Shown: in pieces, positions 22,834 to 32,906 of the stretch | How positions within the stretch are numbered: the first letter of the stretch is position 1 | How the letters are laid out: every line of letters starts with the position of its first letter | Assembly: GCA_947471745.1 (NCBI GenBank) | Contig: CANJKZ010000400.1 | Location: 1,426,001 to 1,490,000 of the forward strand | From: Closterium sp. Naga37s-1 | Lineage: Eukaryota > Streptophyta > Zygnematophyceae > Desmidiales > Closteriaceae | Direction of reading: 5' to 3' | Length of the DNA: 64,000 nucleotides | Program-made: the position numbers and the translations under genes | Notes under the pieces: model-generated | Seen by the model: only the letters and a program-made list of their open reading frames with translations | What the model was told of the DNA's origin: nothing | Database searches by the model: none

Positions 22834-25800
22834 ATGATGGCGTTCCTTGCTCCGCCTTCCCCGGCAGGGACCGCGTCGCGAGTGTCTCTAGTCGCGAGAG
22901 ATTCGCAGCTCCGCCTTCGGCCATCCGTCACCGTGACCGCCGCTCCCGCCGCGATCTGTGGTGGATCTGTGCGACTCTGCTGCACGTGCGAATCGCATTC
23001 GTCCACGTCAGCCAGTAGCGGTTCAACAAACGAGGCCACGTTTCCTGCTTTTCAGGAACGTGCGCGGTCGTTGAACAACGTAGTATATCCTCTTTTCAGC
23101 TCTTCCAGCCAATCAGATGGTTCCAAATCAGCTGCGACGTCGCATGCCGCAGAAGCCGTCGCCGAGCGCGCTGACTCCATTCCGTGCGACGATGACGACA
23201 ACTTCCAACGTCTCGTTTCCGATCAGCTCGTCGCACGCGTGCGACGATACGGCCCGTCGTTCCTCGTCGGCACGTGTGTCGCACTCAGCCTAGCCTTCGG
23301 CTTGCCGCGCGCGGCGCAAGCCAAGTCCGACAAGCCGCTCGCCCCGCCGCCCACGCCGATCGTGGGGCGGCAGACCCTCGACGGGGAGAAGGCGGGGGGA
23401 AAGGCGGAGGGGGGGGGAAAGGAGGCGGCGGAAAGCGCGCGCGCGCAAGCGGAGGAGCAGGAGCGCGCGGTGAAGATGCTGGAGGACTTTCTGGCGAAGC
23501 ACCCGCGCGACGTAACCGCTCTGCGCATGCTGCTTCGCGTGCGCATGAAGTGCGCGGACTTCGCGGGGGGCATCAAAATCCTCGACCAGCTCGTGGAGGT
23601 CAGCCCGCGCGCTCTCACGCTCACACACGCGCACGCTCGCACACTCACACAGACACACAGACACACACGCACACCAACCAATAGTGTAACAACCTGAATA
23701 AATAGGCACTTAAAATGAACAAGGTTGAATTTACGTGAACGCATGATGATCGATGCTGAATCTTAATGGACCGACGGGAATGGCGAGCAGCACGTGCCTC
23801 CCGTAGATGCAGTTACGTTTCTATTGGATCACCCCCTCCCTCGTTCTCCAGGGATGAGATTTCTTCGTTAGAATTCTCAAGAGCAACTAATGTCGATGTG
23901 GAGTGGAAGTACATCCGCGCACGGGCGAAGGAAGTCGTTTTGTTGGTGTATTAGGAATTCCACCTGCTTGTTGCTTCCCCCTCACCTGCCTCCCACCCTC
24001 TCACTTGGCGTCGACAGATCGAGCCTGGAGTGGAAGTACATCCGCGCGCAGGCGATTGTGCGACTCGACTTGTCAATTTCCCGTGCTGCTGCCCTTCCTC
24101 TTTCCCCCCCAACCCCCTCTCTCTTCCCCGACTCTGGCGCGCGGAGCAGATAGAGCCGGACGACATGGAGTGGAAGTACATCCGCGCGCAGGCACAGGAG
24201 TTCGTGGGGGACCTGAAGGCGGCGCGCAAGGGCTTTCAGGACATCCTCAAAGCCGACCCCTTCTCCGCGCGCGCGCTCCAGGTGCACCCTTGCTGCTCGT
24301 TTATTTTGTTCTGTTTTTTTTTTTTTTTTTTGTAGTTTAAAATATGTTTCTTCTTCTCTCGTTCCCGTCGCCCCCCTCCGCCAGCCTTTTTTAATGGCCT
24401 CCCCAGGCCCCATCGTTCCCCACACACCCCTCCCTCCCCACCATGCCCCTCTCTTCTCCTCCTCCTCCCTCTCCCTCCCACACAGGGCTTAGCAACGGTG
24501 ATGCGGCGCAGCGGCGAGGACAGCCTGGTGTTGGGGATGGCGGAAGAGGCGGAGGGGAAGAGCAGCACTTGCAATCCTTTCCCTGCTTGCCCGCTTCCCC
24601 CTTCCCCCCTTCCCCCACACACAGGGCTTAGCAACAGTGATGCGGCGCAGCGGGGAGGACAGCCTGGTGCTGGGGATGGTGGAGGAGGCGGTGGGGAAGG
24701 CGGGGCAGGCGGGCAAGCAGCAGGAGGCCACCAACCTCAAAATGCTGCTGGGGCAGCTGCACGCTCTGCAGGTGGGGAGAGGGTGCAGGGGTGCAGGGTG
24801 GGGAGGTACGGGTATAGGGGCGCAGGGTTGGGGGTTATAAGTCTTGCAAGCAGCAGGAGGCCACCAACCTCAAGATGCTGCTGGGGCAGCTGCACGCGCT
24901 GCAGGTGCGCGTGACAAGAGGGGGTTTGATATTGAGTGGGATATTAGAGGGTGCGGGGATAGCGGCGCAGGGTTGGGGGGTGGGGTTTTTGAGTGGTTGG
25001 GCAAGCAGCAGGAGGCCACCAACCTCAAGATGCTGCTGGGACAGCTGCACGCGCTGCAGGTGGGTAGAGGGGTTGGGGGAGTGGGGGAGGCTGGGTGGGG
25101 TGCTATGGGGCTCGGGATAGGGGCACAATGTTTGGGGGTGGGGTGTTAGGGTCTGGCATGCAGCAGGAGGCCACGAACCTGAGATGCTGTTGGGGCGGCT
25201 GCACGCGCTGCAGGTGCGTGTGTGTGGTGGTGGGAGGTAGGGGAGAGAGGGGTGGGGATGGGAGGGAGGAAAGGAGGGAGGGGATGGGGGTCAGGGTTGG
25301 GGCTTTAAGCCATTGGCAAGCAGCAGGATGCGACGAACCTGAAGATGCTGCTGAGGCTGGTACAAGCGCTGCAGGTAAGGTGGGGGTGGGAGGATTCGGA
25401 GGAGAGGGGGGGGGCAGTAGCTCAGTACGAGCCCCCCTCTCCTCCCATGCAGGACAACGTGAGAGGCGGCGATAGCACAGTACGGCGCTATCAGCGCGAG
25501 CAACCCGAGCTATTGCCAAGAATCCGCGTGCCATCTGCTCCCTGTGCATTTTCCTTCTTGCTCTCCATTCACCCCCTCACTCAGGGAAACGTGGAGGCGG
25601 CGATAGCACAGTACGACGCCATCAGTGCCAGTGATCCGAGTGACTTCCGGCCGTATCTGTGCAAGGGGCTCGTGTTCTCACTCATGGGGGACAGCAAGCA
25701 GGCTGACGCGCACTTCAAGGAGTTCCGAAGGCGCTGCCCCAAGAACTATGCCAGCTACCTGGATAACATGCTTGTTAAGTCAACCGTGGAGGCACGGCGG

Positions 25801-26097
25801 CAGGAGGTGGGTGCTGATGCCAGTGAGATTTGAGTGGTGATTGGAGTGCAGTTGAGCTTTTGGCACCAGCCTTTGCCGCTCTCTGTTCCTCTCTGCACCT
25901 TCTTTCCCTTGCACGTTGCCATACATGTGTGCCTGTCCTAGCCTTCTAACTCTGCATCTCCCTTTCTCCACGTGTCTCTGCTGGGGGTGCATGGCATGGG
26001 GCAGAGGGAGAAGCGACAGCAGGTGGAGGCAGAGGCCAAGGGGCAGACAGTGCGCCCTATGAAGCAGCCCACATCTGGTGCCGGTTTTATGGGGTAG
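22834..26097 (+). CDS. SG1-like: SLOW GREEN 1-like chloroplast TPR protein (five exons)
   Basis: Model exons are 22834-23598, 24150-24281, 24625-24771, 25585-25806 and 26005-26097, all phase 0 with GT-AG introns, giving 452 residues. The N-terminus is rich in Ser/Ala/Arg like a chloroplast transit peptide. A hydrophobic segment (about residues 139-162, FLVGTCVALSLAFG) ends in AQA, which could be a membrane anchor or a thylakoid-type cleavage site. TPR-like helices follow: EWKYIRAQAQEFVGDLKAAR, ARKGFQDILKADPFSARALQ and AAIAQYDAISASDPSDFRPY. The order and spacing match plant SLOW GREEN 1 as I recall it, a chloroplast protein needed for chloroplast development. The introns hold many partial exon copies (listed separately), so other splice forms are possible. 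Exon 1 uses the first Met; a second Met follows directly. Confidence 0.82.
23880..24065 (+). repeat. Two partial copies of SG1-like exon 2 inside intron 1
   Basis: The stretch encoding EWKYIRA(R/Q)A appears at about 23900-23935 and again at about 24018-24055, before the real exon 2 at 24150-24281. The second copy keeps an AG acceptor and the exon start (ATCGAGCC) but lacks about 8 bp, which shifts the frame. Both stop matching after about 40-50 bp. These are acceptor-side half-exon copies. Confidence 0.8.
24486..24560 (+). repeat. Extra copy of the 5' half of SG1-like exon 3
   Basis: CACAG followed by GGCTTAGCAACGGTGATG at 24486 repeats the start of exon 3 at 24625, for about 70 bp. The copied frame is open (GLATVMRRSGEDSLVLGM). 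It has a good acceptor but no exon 3 tail or donor. Confidence 0.85.
24717..25373 (+). repeat. Five tandem copies of the 3' half of SG1-like exon 3 with its donor site
   Basis: The segment encoding KQQEATNLKMLLGQLHALQ followed by GT occurs at about 24717-24771 (the end of model exon 3), 24847-24903, 25002-25060, 25158-25215 and 25315-25374. Copies 2 to 5 are spaced 155-157 bp apart. Copies 2 and 3 encode nearly the same peptide, copy 4 has lost one base, and copy 5 is the most diverged and has the best donor (GTAAGG). Copies 2-5 each contain AAGCAG or ATGCAG, which could act as an acceptor, so alternative exons are possible. Confidence 0.9.
25395..25510 (+). repeat. Two partial copies of the start of SG1-like exon 4
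   Basis: Near 25399-25430 and again at about 25453-25500 the sequence resembles the exon 4 start (GGCGGCGATAGCACAGTACG), which in the model is at 25585. The second copy has a clean GCAG acceptor but diverges after about 45 bp. Confidence 0.78.
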
Positions 26098-27908
26098 TGC
26101 TTTAACCAGTATCATGTCAATATACAGTGGTGTTCTTTGCTAGGGTGAGGCTTACGGTAGGTGATGCTATCTTTTGCCTGCATATACACGTAGCGTAAAA
26201 AACTGTGACTGCTGGTTTTACTGCCTTCTGGTGTTCTGCCAGAACAAGGAAAAGGCCGTAAACATTAAGCAAAGGTTTATCTTACTGCACCTATTAAAAT
26301 GAAGAGATTCCTATAATTTCAACAGTTGCGTGTGATAGTGGTGAGCAGTGCTCAAGCTCAATCGCACAGCAGCACCCATCGCTGCCTTGTCGCTTAGGAA
26401 CCTTCATCACAATCTTTCGTTTTGTCGTATTATTTCCTTTCAGAGAATGACATCCCAACGTTCTCCTCGCCAACCCAGGTGGCTTTGGGCCGCCACGAAA
26501 ACGTCAGAAATTGCCGTGTCTGATATGGCGCTTGCTAGGTGGCTGGTGGGGAAGAATGATCAACGGGGGGCTTGTAAGTCTTGTTCTTATGTGCTAACGC
26601 ATTTTGTCTGCAAACCAATGAGGGTGGACGTTTTGTCGCCCTTTCAGATGTTGAAGAATTTTGCCAGGTTTATGATGATTTCCCCTCCCCATGCCCGCGA
26701 AGTTTGAATGAGATGGAACGCGCTGTGCACTGTATACTAGGTGTACTGTAGGGAATTGTGCAGCTGTGCTTCAAGTGACAGAAACTGAGTCAAAAGTTTG
26801 CTTGCAAGCATTCCGCCGCGCCACCTTCGCATTCAACACAGCTGCACAGTTCACGAATCACAACACGGCGGTGACGACCACGACTCGACCAGACACGACA
26901 CGACACTGTGGCAGAGACCAGTTCTTGTGAGCGCAGAAAGCATCTTGTCACGTTAGGCTGGTGAGCTACTGTAACGCCACCCACCCCCTCCCTCCACTGG
27001 TTCCCCCTCCAGGGCTCACGGTAGCAGGGTGCACATCCAGAATTTCTTCAACATTCCGGATGTTTTCGTCTGAGATCTGGCTTTTGAGGGGGTTTACTTC
27101 CAAATCATACGGACACATAAATGGTATTTCCAATAAAAGTCCAGACGCTTAAGGGTTTTTGTAAGAAACCTTCGTGCCGGAATTGAGTGGTCGCGTCCCT
27201 GAGAGAGTAACATCGCGATGCGAAACAGATGTTATGCAACTTAACACATACTTGTGTTCTTCGCACTCAGTCTCAGTATTATGGGTGTTTAGGCCTGTTA
27301 GAGTGTTGGGTTCTTTCAGGAACTCGAGTCATGAATTGGCCCTTGAATGGATGGAAGTGCTTTTCTCGAGTACTTCTATACTTCTGTTCTTCACTTGTAC
27401 TTTGCTGCAGTCTCGGCTCGATGGGCCACAGGGTGGTTTTTAGAAACACACTGACTCAGGGTTCCCCTTGATGGAATCCGGATCAGAAAGGGTAGTATAT
27501 CTACGGATCTGGATTTTTACGTACGTTTACGTGGGAGCCCCGGAGGCATCCGGATCTTCAAAAACGAAAAATTAGCCCTCCCTCCCTACCTCCCCCTTCC
27601 CAATTGCCGCGTGCTTCGCATCGAACAGCAAAGTTGCCAGCTGTGTACCTCACGTCACCTTGTTGCAATTTTGTGATTCATTCCTCCTCTCGGACATTGC
27701 ACGCTCGCTCATCTTTCTTCCCCCTCGCCTCATGGTTAGTTGTGCGAAGACATGTGCATAAGCAATTTAGGGTTCGATGTGCGATACTCGCTCAGGTTCA
27801 CGACTTCCTCGCGTCCCGCTTCTGCGTGTCCGGTGGATTTAGGGTCGGCTGGTCCGGCCCCAATTTTCCCATCAGGTGGCAGAAGCCTTATCGTCCGCAG
27901 TTTATCTC
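26098..27908. other. Intergenic region, no supported gene
   Basis: About 1.8 kb between two plus-strand genes. Frames at 26348-26707, 27174-27443 and 27604-28179 have no recognisable domain and no splice or codon support. The last few hundred bases should contain the promoter of the next gene. Confidence 0.4.
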
Positions 27909-30900
27909 ATGGACACGTCAGATTCCCCCGGCTCTTCCGCGCCTCTCCCCGTTGCGCGGCTCCCAGCAGCCCGCCGCTACCTCCGCCGCATCCGCCCCGC
28001 TGATAAACAGCGCCAGCATCAGCAGGAGCAGCAGCGGGGTAAGATTTCCGCGCAACCCGCACAAGAAACAGACGCAAACGCTTCCCCGTTCGCCGCCGCC
28101 GCCGCCGCCGCCGCCGCAGAATCCTCGCAGTCGCAATTATTCACGCCAAGCCGCTTTAATATTTTCAGCAACACGGTAGCATCTCGGAAAGTCGCACCCG
28201 TAATCACTTTCGAAAGTATCACCGCCGATAGTAGCTCAGCAACAGCCAATCCATTCGCGCCGCCCCACGGCGCAGTTTTCCCATCGCTAGGCCGCCCGCT
28301 ATTTCAAGCAGACTCCGATGCGCCGATATTTACCGCCGGAACAGCCGCCGCGTCGCGAGGAGAGGAGGACGCTCGCCCTGCGACACCTCCGACCCCCTTG
28401 ACGAGCTTTTTGGGGAATTCCTGTGCGATTACTGCGTGCGACAGTAACGACAGAAGCGACAGAAGCGATGTCGCAGGGGACTGTGAGTTATCGCTTTCGA
28501 TCGTAACGGGGAGGTCGAGCCCGGGGGAGGCTGGATGCGAGAGAAGCAGATTAACGGGCGCTGCGGTCGTGGAAGCGGAATCGAGTGGTGGAGGTAGGTG
28601 CGGTGAACGCGAAGATCGCGAAAGGTTTGGCGAAAGCGAAAACTGCGAGAGATTCGGGGAAAGCCGAACCGGGGGAGGTAGAAGTAGTGAAGCAGATAGT
28701 AGGGAGGGTACATTCAGTGAAGGTAGTAGTGGAGAAGGGAGATTCGGAGAAGGGAGATTTGGCCGAAGTGTAGATGAATCTTTTGCTTGTGAAGATGAAG
28801 GGGTTGGCCAGGAGAATTGTACAGCGGAGGACGTGGGGCATGGCAGCGCGCAGCACGATCGGCACGAAGGGCGAGAGGGGCAAGGGCAAGGGCGGGAGTA
28901 TGACGAGGAGACGTGTGCAGGGGAGGATGAGATTAATAACTCGGTAGAAGGAAACTCGATAGATGATGGAGAGAGCGACGATAGCGAGGAGAGTGAGGAG
29001 AGCGAGGAGAGCGAGGGGGGTGACGAGGGGGAGGAGGACGATACTGGGAGTGAGTCGTCGTCTGCCCCCCAGAGAGCCCCTTCACCTTCCCCTCCCCCGA
29101 ACCTCAATCCCCTCGCGCTGCTCGCGCTCTCCCACGCGCCCTTCCCCTCCGCCTCTTCTATCACCAGCACCACCGCCACCACCTTTTCGGGCGGAACCAG
29201 CCCCACGCTCTCCTCCGCCGCCGCCGCCTCCTCCCGCTCCGCCGTCTCCCCGCCCACCTCCCCCTCCGCGCACTCCGCGTTCCCCCCTTTCTCCTTCGCC
29301 CCGCCCCAAACTGCCCACCCGATTCCCCACCCGCGCCCGCCGTCGTCCGCTGTCGTGAACATGGCTTCGCTTACGGCTTCGCAGAAGTTCGCGAAGCTGC
29401 TGCAGCAGCTGGCGAAGCAGTCGGCGGAGCTGTCGGAGCTGCGCGGGGAGCTGGCGGACGCCAAGGGGGAAGTGGCGGAGATGCAGGCGGTACTGGCGAA
29501 GGCGGGGCTGGATTTCGTGCGCGAGCGCATGGAGAAAGAGCGCCTCGGGCAGGCCTGCGCGAAACTCAACAACGCTTTGCTCTCCTCGCGCCGCGAGACC
29601 GCGGACGAGCGCGAACGGCGCGAGCTGGCGGAGCGGTTAGCTGTGGCCGCGGAGCTCGCGCGGAGGCAGCTGCTGGAGGATATCACGCTGGAGCGCGCGC
29701 AACTCGCGCGCGCGGACAACTGGAGGGAGCACAACGTGCATTTAAAGCTTGTCGAGGCGCAGATGGTCGTGTCGGAAAAGGTGGCGATTCTAGAGGTGCT
29801 GCACGCGGAGCTGGAGAAGAAGTTCCGCCAGGTGGGCGCGGGGAGGCTGTGGCGCGGGGAGGAGGAGCGCCCGTTCGGATGGTTTCTGAAGTTTCTCGGG
29901 CAGCCCGAAGGCAAGGCGTGGGCTGTGGAGGGGCTGGAGGGGATGGAGGGGAAAGGAGAGGAGGGGGGCGGGGCGGAGGACAAGGGAAAGGGGAAGGCGG
30001 AGGAGGTCGCTGATGGGGATGTTGCCAGGCCTGGTGCTAGTTCTTCTAACGGAGCTGCTTCAAGCGAGGGTGATGCTCAGGAAGGGGAACGTAGGGGGGA
30101 CAATAATAGTGCGAGAGACAGTACCGAGAGTGACTCTGACGAGTACGAGAATGACAGGACTGGCGGTAGCTCTGACTCGCTCTCCGAGGCTGTCCCGCTG
30201 GTCGGTGGAGGCGGCGATGAGCTTCGGATTCCGAAGCTGCGGGACAGGTCCGGGAACGCAGGCGGAAGCAGCAGCAGCAGTGCGCGGATTCCGGGCCGGG
30301 GAGGAGGCAGCAGGTGCAGGTGGCGCGGCGATCGACTGCTAGACGCGGACGAACCCATGTTGCTGCAGGGGGGGTACCACGGCTGTAGCGTGTGTGGCCA
30401 TGGCAGGCCGTCGGCTGTAGCGGCTGCAGCAGCACGCATGAGTAGTTTCTGTAGCAGCTGTGGCGGAAGGGGAACTGGGAATAATAGGGCTAGTGGGGTG
30501 GGTGCTAGTGTGAGCAGCAATGTTGGGTCATTGAGTTTAGATGGGTGGCTTGGTTTGTCTGCATTGTCATCTATTTGCTCCCCCCAGTGGTTTGCTACAG
30601 CAGCAGCAGTCACTGTAGCGTCAGTGAACAGTGTTTGTGGTGGGGAATGGGCGGCAACAGGTGCAGCAGCAGGGAGACGAGAGGGAAACCTCTCAGGCAT
30701 GCAGTTACCCTTTTCGTTTTGTTTTGATTCGCAGTATGCTCTATCAGCCACACACGATGATTTGAATGATGATGCTGCTGATGGTGATGCTACAGCCAGT
30801 GGTAGGAATGGCAGAGCAGCCGAAGCAAGGCCCTGTGGCTGCATGCACCGCAGCAGGCTCGGCCCGAGGCAAGGCAACAGGTATGGAGGGCCTTCTCTTG

Positions 30901-31100
30901 ACACGAGAGACAGTGGGATTGAAGAGGGGTTCAGGGAGCGGGGCAAGGGCAAGGCGTCTGCTCTGTTGCCGCCCAAGCCGCAGCGTGCAGGCAGGGGAGT
31001 AGATACAGGGAGTGGGGGAGGGAGAGGTTGTGGAGGAGGGGAGTACTGCCAGTGCTGTGGGCGCTGCTGTCGGTGCCCGATAAGAAATGGAGGTCGCTAG
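27909..31100 (+). CDS. Large protein of unknown function with central coiled coil and Cys-rich C-terminus
   Basis: One uninterrupted frame from the ATG at 27909 gives 1,063 residues. The first 330 or so residues are Ser/Ala-rich. An acidic Glu/Asp/Ser stretch (about residues 335-385) and a Pro/Ser region follow. The best-ordered part is a coiled coil (about residues 485-640) starting at SQKFAKLLQQLAKQSAELSE and running through many Glu/Arg/Ala heptads. It ends in a short block with Trp and Phe (RPFGWFLKFLGQP) that looks folded. The C-terminal third is low complexity with scattered Cys pairs (CSVCGHG, CSSCGG, CQCCGRCCRC) that could bind metal but match no domain I know. The family is not recognised. 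An intron in the C-terminal part cannot be ruled out. The long minus-strand frame here (29983-28304) is a Ser/Pro-rich mirror. Confidence 0.65.
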   Translation: MDTSDSPGSSAPLPVARLPAARRYLRRIRPADKQRQHQQEQQRGKISAQPAQETDANASPFAAAAAAAAAESSQSQLFTPSRFNIFSNTVASRKVAPVITFESITADSSSATANPFAPPHGAVFPSLGRPLFQADSDAPIFTAGTAAASRGEEDARPATPPTPLTSFLGNSCAITACDSNDRSDRSDVAGDCELSLSIVTGRSSPGEAGCERSRLTGAAVVEAESSGGGRCGEREDRERFGESENCERFGESRTGGGRSSEADSREGTFSEGSSGEGRFGEGRFGRSVDESFACEDEGVGQENCTAEDVGHGSAQHDRHEGREGQGQGREYDEETCAGEDEINNSVEGNSIDDGESDDSEESEESEESEGGDEGEEDDTGSESSSAPQRAPSPSPPPNLNPLALLALSHAPFPSASSITSTTATTFSGGTSPTLSSAAAASSRSAVSPPTSPSAHSAFPPFSFAPPQTAHPIPHPRPPSSAVVNMASLTASQKFAKLLQQLAKQSAELSELRGELADAKGEVAEMQAVLAKAGLDFVRERMEKERLGQACAKLNNALLSSRRETADERERRELAERLAVAAELARRQLLEDITLERAQLARADNWREHNVHLKLVEAQMVVSEKVAILEVLHAELEKKFRQVGAGRLWRGEEERPFGWFLKFLGQPEGKAWAVEGLEGMEGKGEEGGGAEDKGKGKAEEVADGDVARPGASSSNGAASSEGDAQEGERRGDNNSARDSTESDSDEYENDRTGGSSDSLSEAVPLVGGGGDELRIPKLRDRSGNAGGSSSSSARIPGRGGGSRCRWRGDRLLDADEPMLLQGGYHGCSVCGHGRPSAVAAAAARMSSFCSSCGGRGTGNNRASGVGASVSSNVGSLSLDGWLGLSALSSICSPQWFATAAAVTVASVNSVCGGEWAATGAAAGRREGNLSGMQLPFSFCFDSQYALSATHDDLNDDAADGDATASGRNGRAAEARPCGCMHRSRLGPRQGNRYGGPSLDTRDSGIEEGFRERGKGKASALLPPKPQRAGRGVDTGSGGGRGCGGGEYCQCCGRCCRCPIRNGGR

Positions 31101-32906
31101 CTGCAGCACCATCGACAATAGTGTGATAGGGTGATGCAAGATGAGGAAGCTTCAAACAAATGCTTGGTTATACTCCGGGCTGGGTGCTGAGGTTTAATAT
31201 GCCATGCAAAATGGAGGGTGTGAATGAGACTGCAGAAGGAACGGGTCCTCGCTCAGGGGGATGTGGTGAGGGGGTGGAGGTGGGGGAGTGTACGAAGAAT
31301 AACATGGAGTCATAAATCCGTCCTCATTACCTCAAAGTGTTTTCAGAACTTGAAATATGCATTTATTGCTTCAAACTCCCTTGAAGCCCAGGGCTTCCTA
31401 GGATAATGAAGACTGTGACCGTTAGGAATCAATGCTATGCACCAGTACCAGCCTTTCCCTCCGGAGGATGATCAAACCATCGTTGTAAGCTCTTGGCACA
31501 ATAAATAGGAATGGTTTCTATGCATAGATAACACTAGGAATGGTTTATATGCTAGGTATGATATGTGCGGCAGACTGCAGAACCAAAACGCATTTGATGG
31601 CAGCATGGCAAATTGGCATTCGCAACGCAAAACAGTGTGCAACAGATTGAACGAACATGGCGAAAGTTGCCGCCAAACAATGAACGAACCTGGAATCGAT
31701 TGGATCGCACGAAACCACCTCATGTACCGACAAGCGGTGACTGTGGTTGGTTTAATATCCTCCAGAGATGTGCCAGACAATTGTTGTTCCCCCTCCCTCT
31801 TTATGCAGGTGTGAGGTTAGCAATTCAATTCCCTGGACAATTAAATTATCCTTTCTGATTTCCTCAGAAACCCAGGGCTAGCAAAACTAGATCCGCGATG
31901 ACCTCCTCCTGTGCTTCAGGATTTTGACATTCAGCGCAGAGATTCATTTCCTTGATTAACGACATGGTAGTGTGGTGTGCAAGTTTCATGACTTCGTTGG
32001 GTTTAGGGTAGTGAAAATCCGATTGCAAATGAGATAGTTCTTGGGTGTGGGATGGAACGACGGGAATGTGAAGCGAACAGAGGAGGAGAGGGGGTGGGGG
32101 GGTGGGGGGGGAGACCAATATTTTTGTGGAACTGCTTGGGTGTACATCACGGAACAGCCAAAAATACACACTGGAGTCACGATTACACTGTTGGGCATTC
32201 GAGACACACAGTGTCTTAACGTGTGCACTTCGTGTCCATACGTAATGTGGCTTGTTTTGGCAGCATGCATGCAACGTTGTCGACAAACTCGGAAGGAAAT
32301 GCCAAAATCCCACATCACCACCACTGATGGTTTGCGACACAGGAAATTCGCAAACTTCGTGAATTATGGTTACCTATCCTGGTTACTCGCACCACCACTA
32401 CCCCTAGCCCGCCGATTGGCTTCCAGGAGCACCCCAGAATAGTTTGACCCCCCCAACCCAACCGCAACCCCCCACCCTCTCTCCACCTTTTCGGCGAGTG
32501 GGTGCTGCTGATTCTTGAGGGGTTGGCGCACATGAGCGAGGTGGACGTACATAACTGTAGCTGCGTTGAAGAATTGGGCAGCATTGGGCCAGACCAGTAA
32601 CTCCGTAGGCGAGGCTTGTTGTTACGTACCTTCACGCTCAGCCGGACTGGTCCTCAGAAGGGTCCTGATTTCAACACACGCCGCTGGTAGCTTTAGAGCT
32701 TCCTTACCCCCCACCCCATACCCACGACGGTTCGACGGACTTCGACTCAAAGTCTTCCTGAGTGAAAGTTGGATTCGGGTCGGACGTCCTTGTCAAAGTT
32801 TCGAGTAAAAGTAGGTTTCCGTCACGTTCGCGCCGCGCTTCTAGCAATCTCGCCGGTCCAGTGGACAAGAACACGAGAAATTGGTGCGAAATAAACTTCC
32901 GCAACC
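31101..32906. other. Intergenic region, no supported gene
   Basis: About 1.8 kb of mostly AT-richer sequence than the genes, with short unrelated frames on both strands. I see no domain, repeat or RNA gene in it. Confidence 0.4.

Noticed and set aside
26348-26707. Small plus-strand frame of 119 codons
   Set aside because: No domain, no splice context and no similarity I recognise. It is within the length expected by chance.
28304-29983. A 559-codon minus-strand frame opposite the 27.9-31.1 kb gene
   Set aside because: It is Ser/Pro-rich and featureless, while the plus strand has a regular coiled coil and a longer frame.
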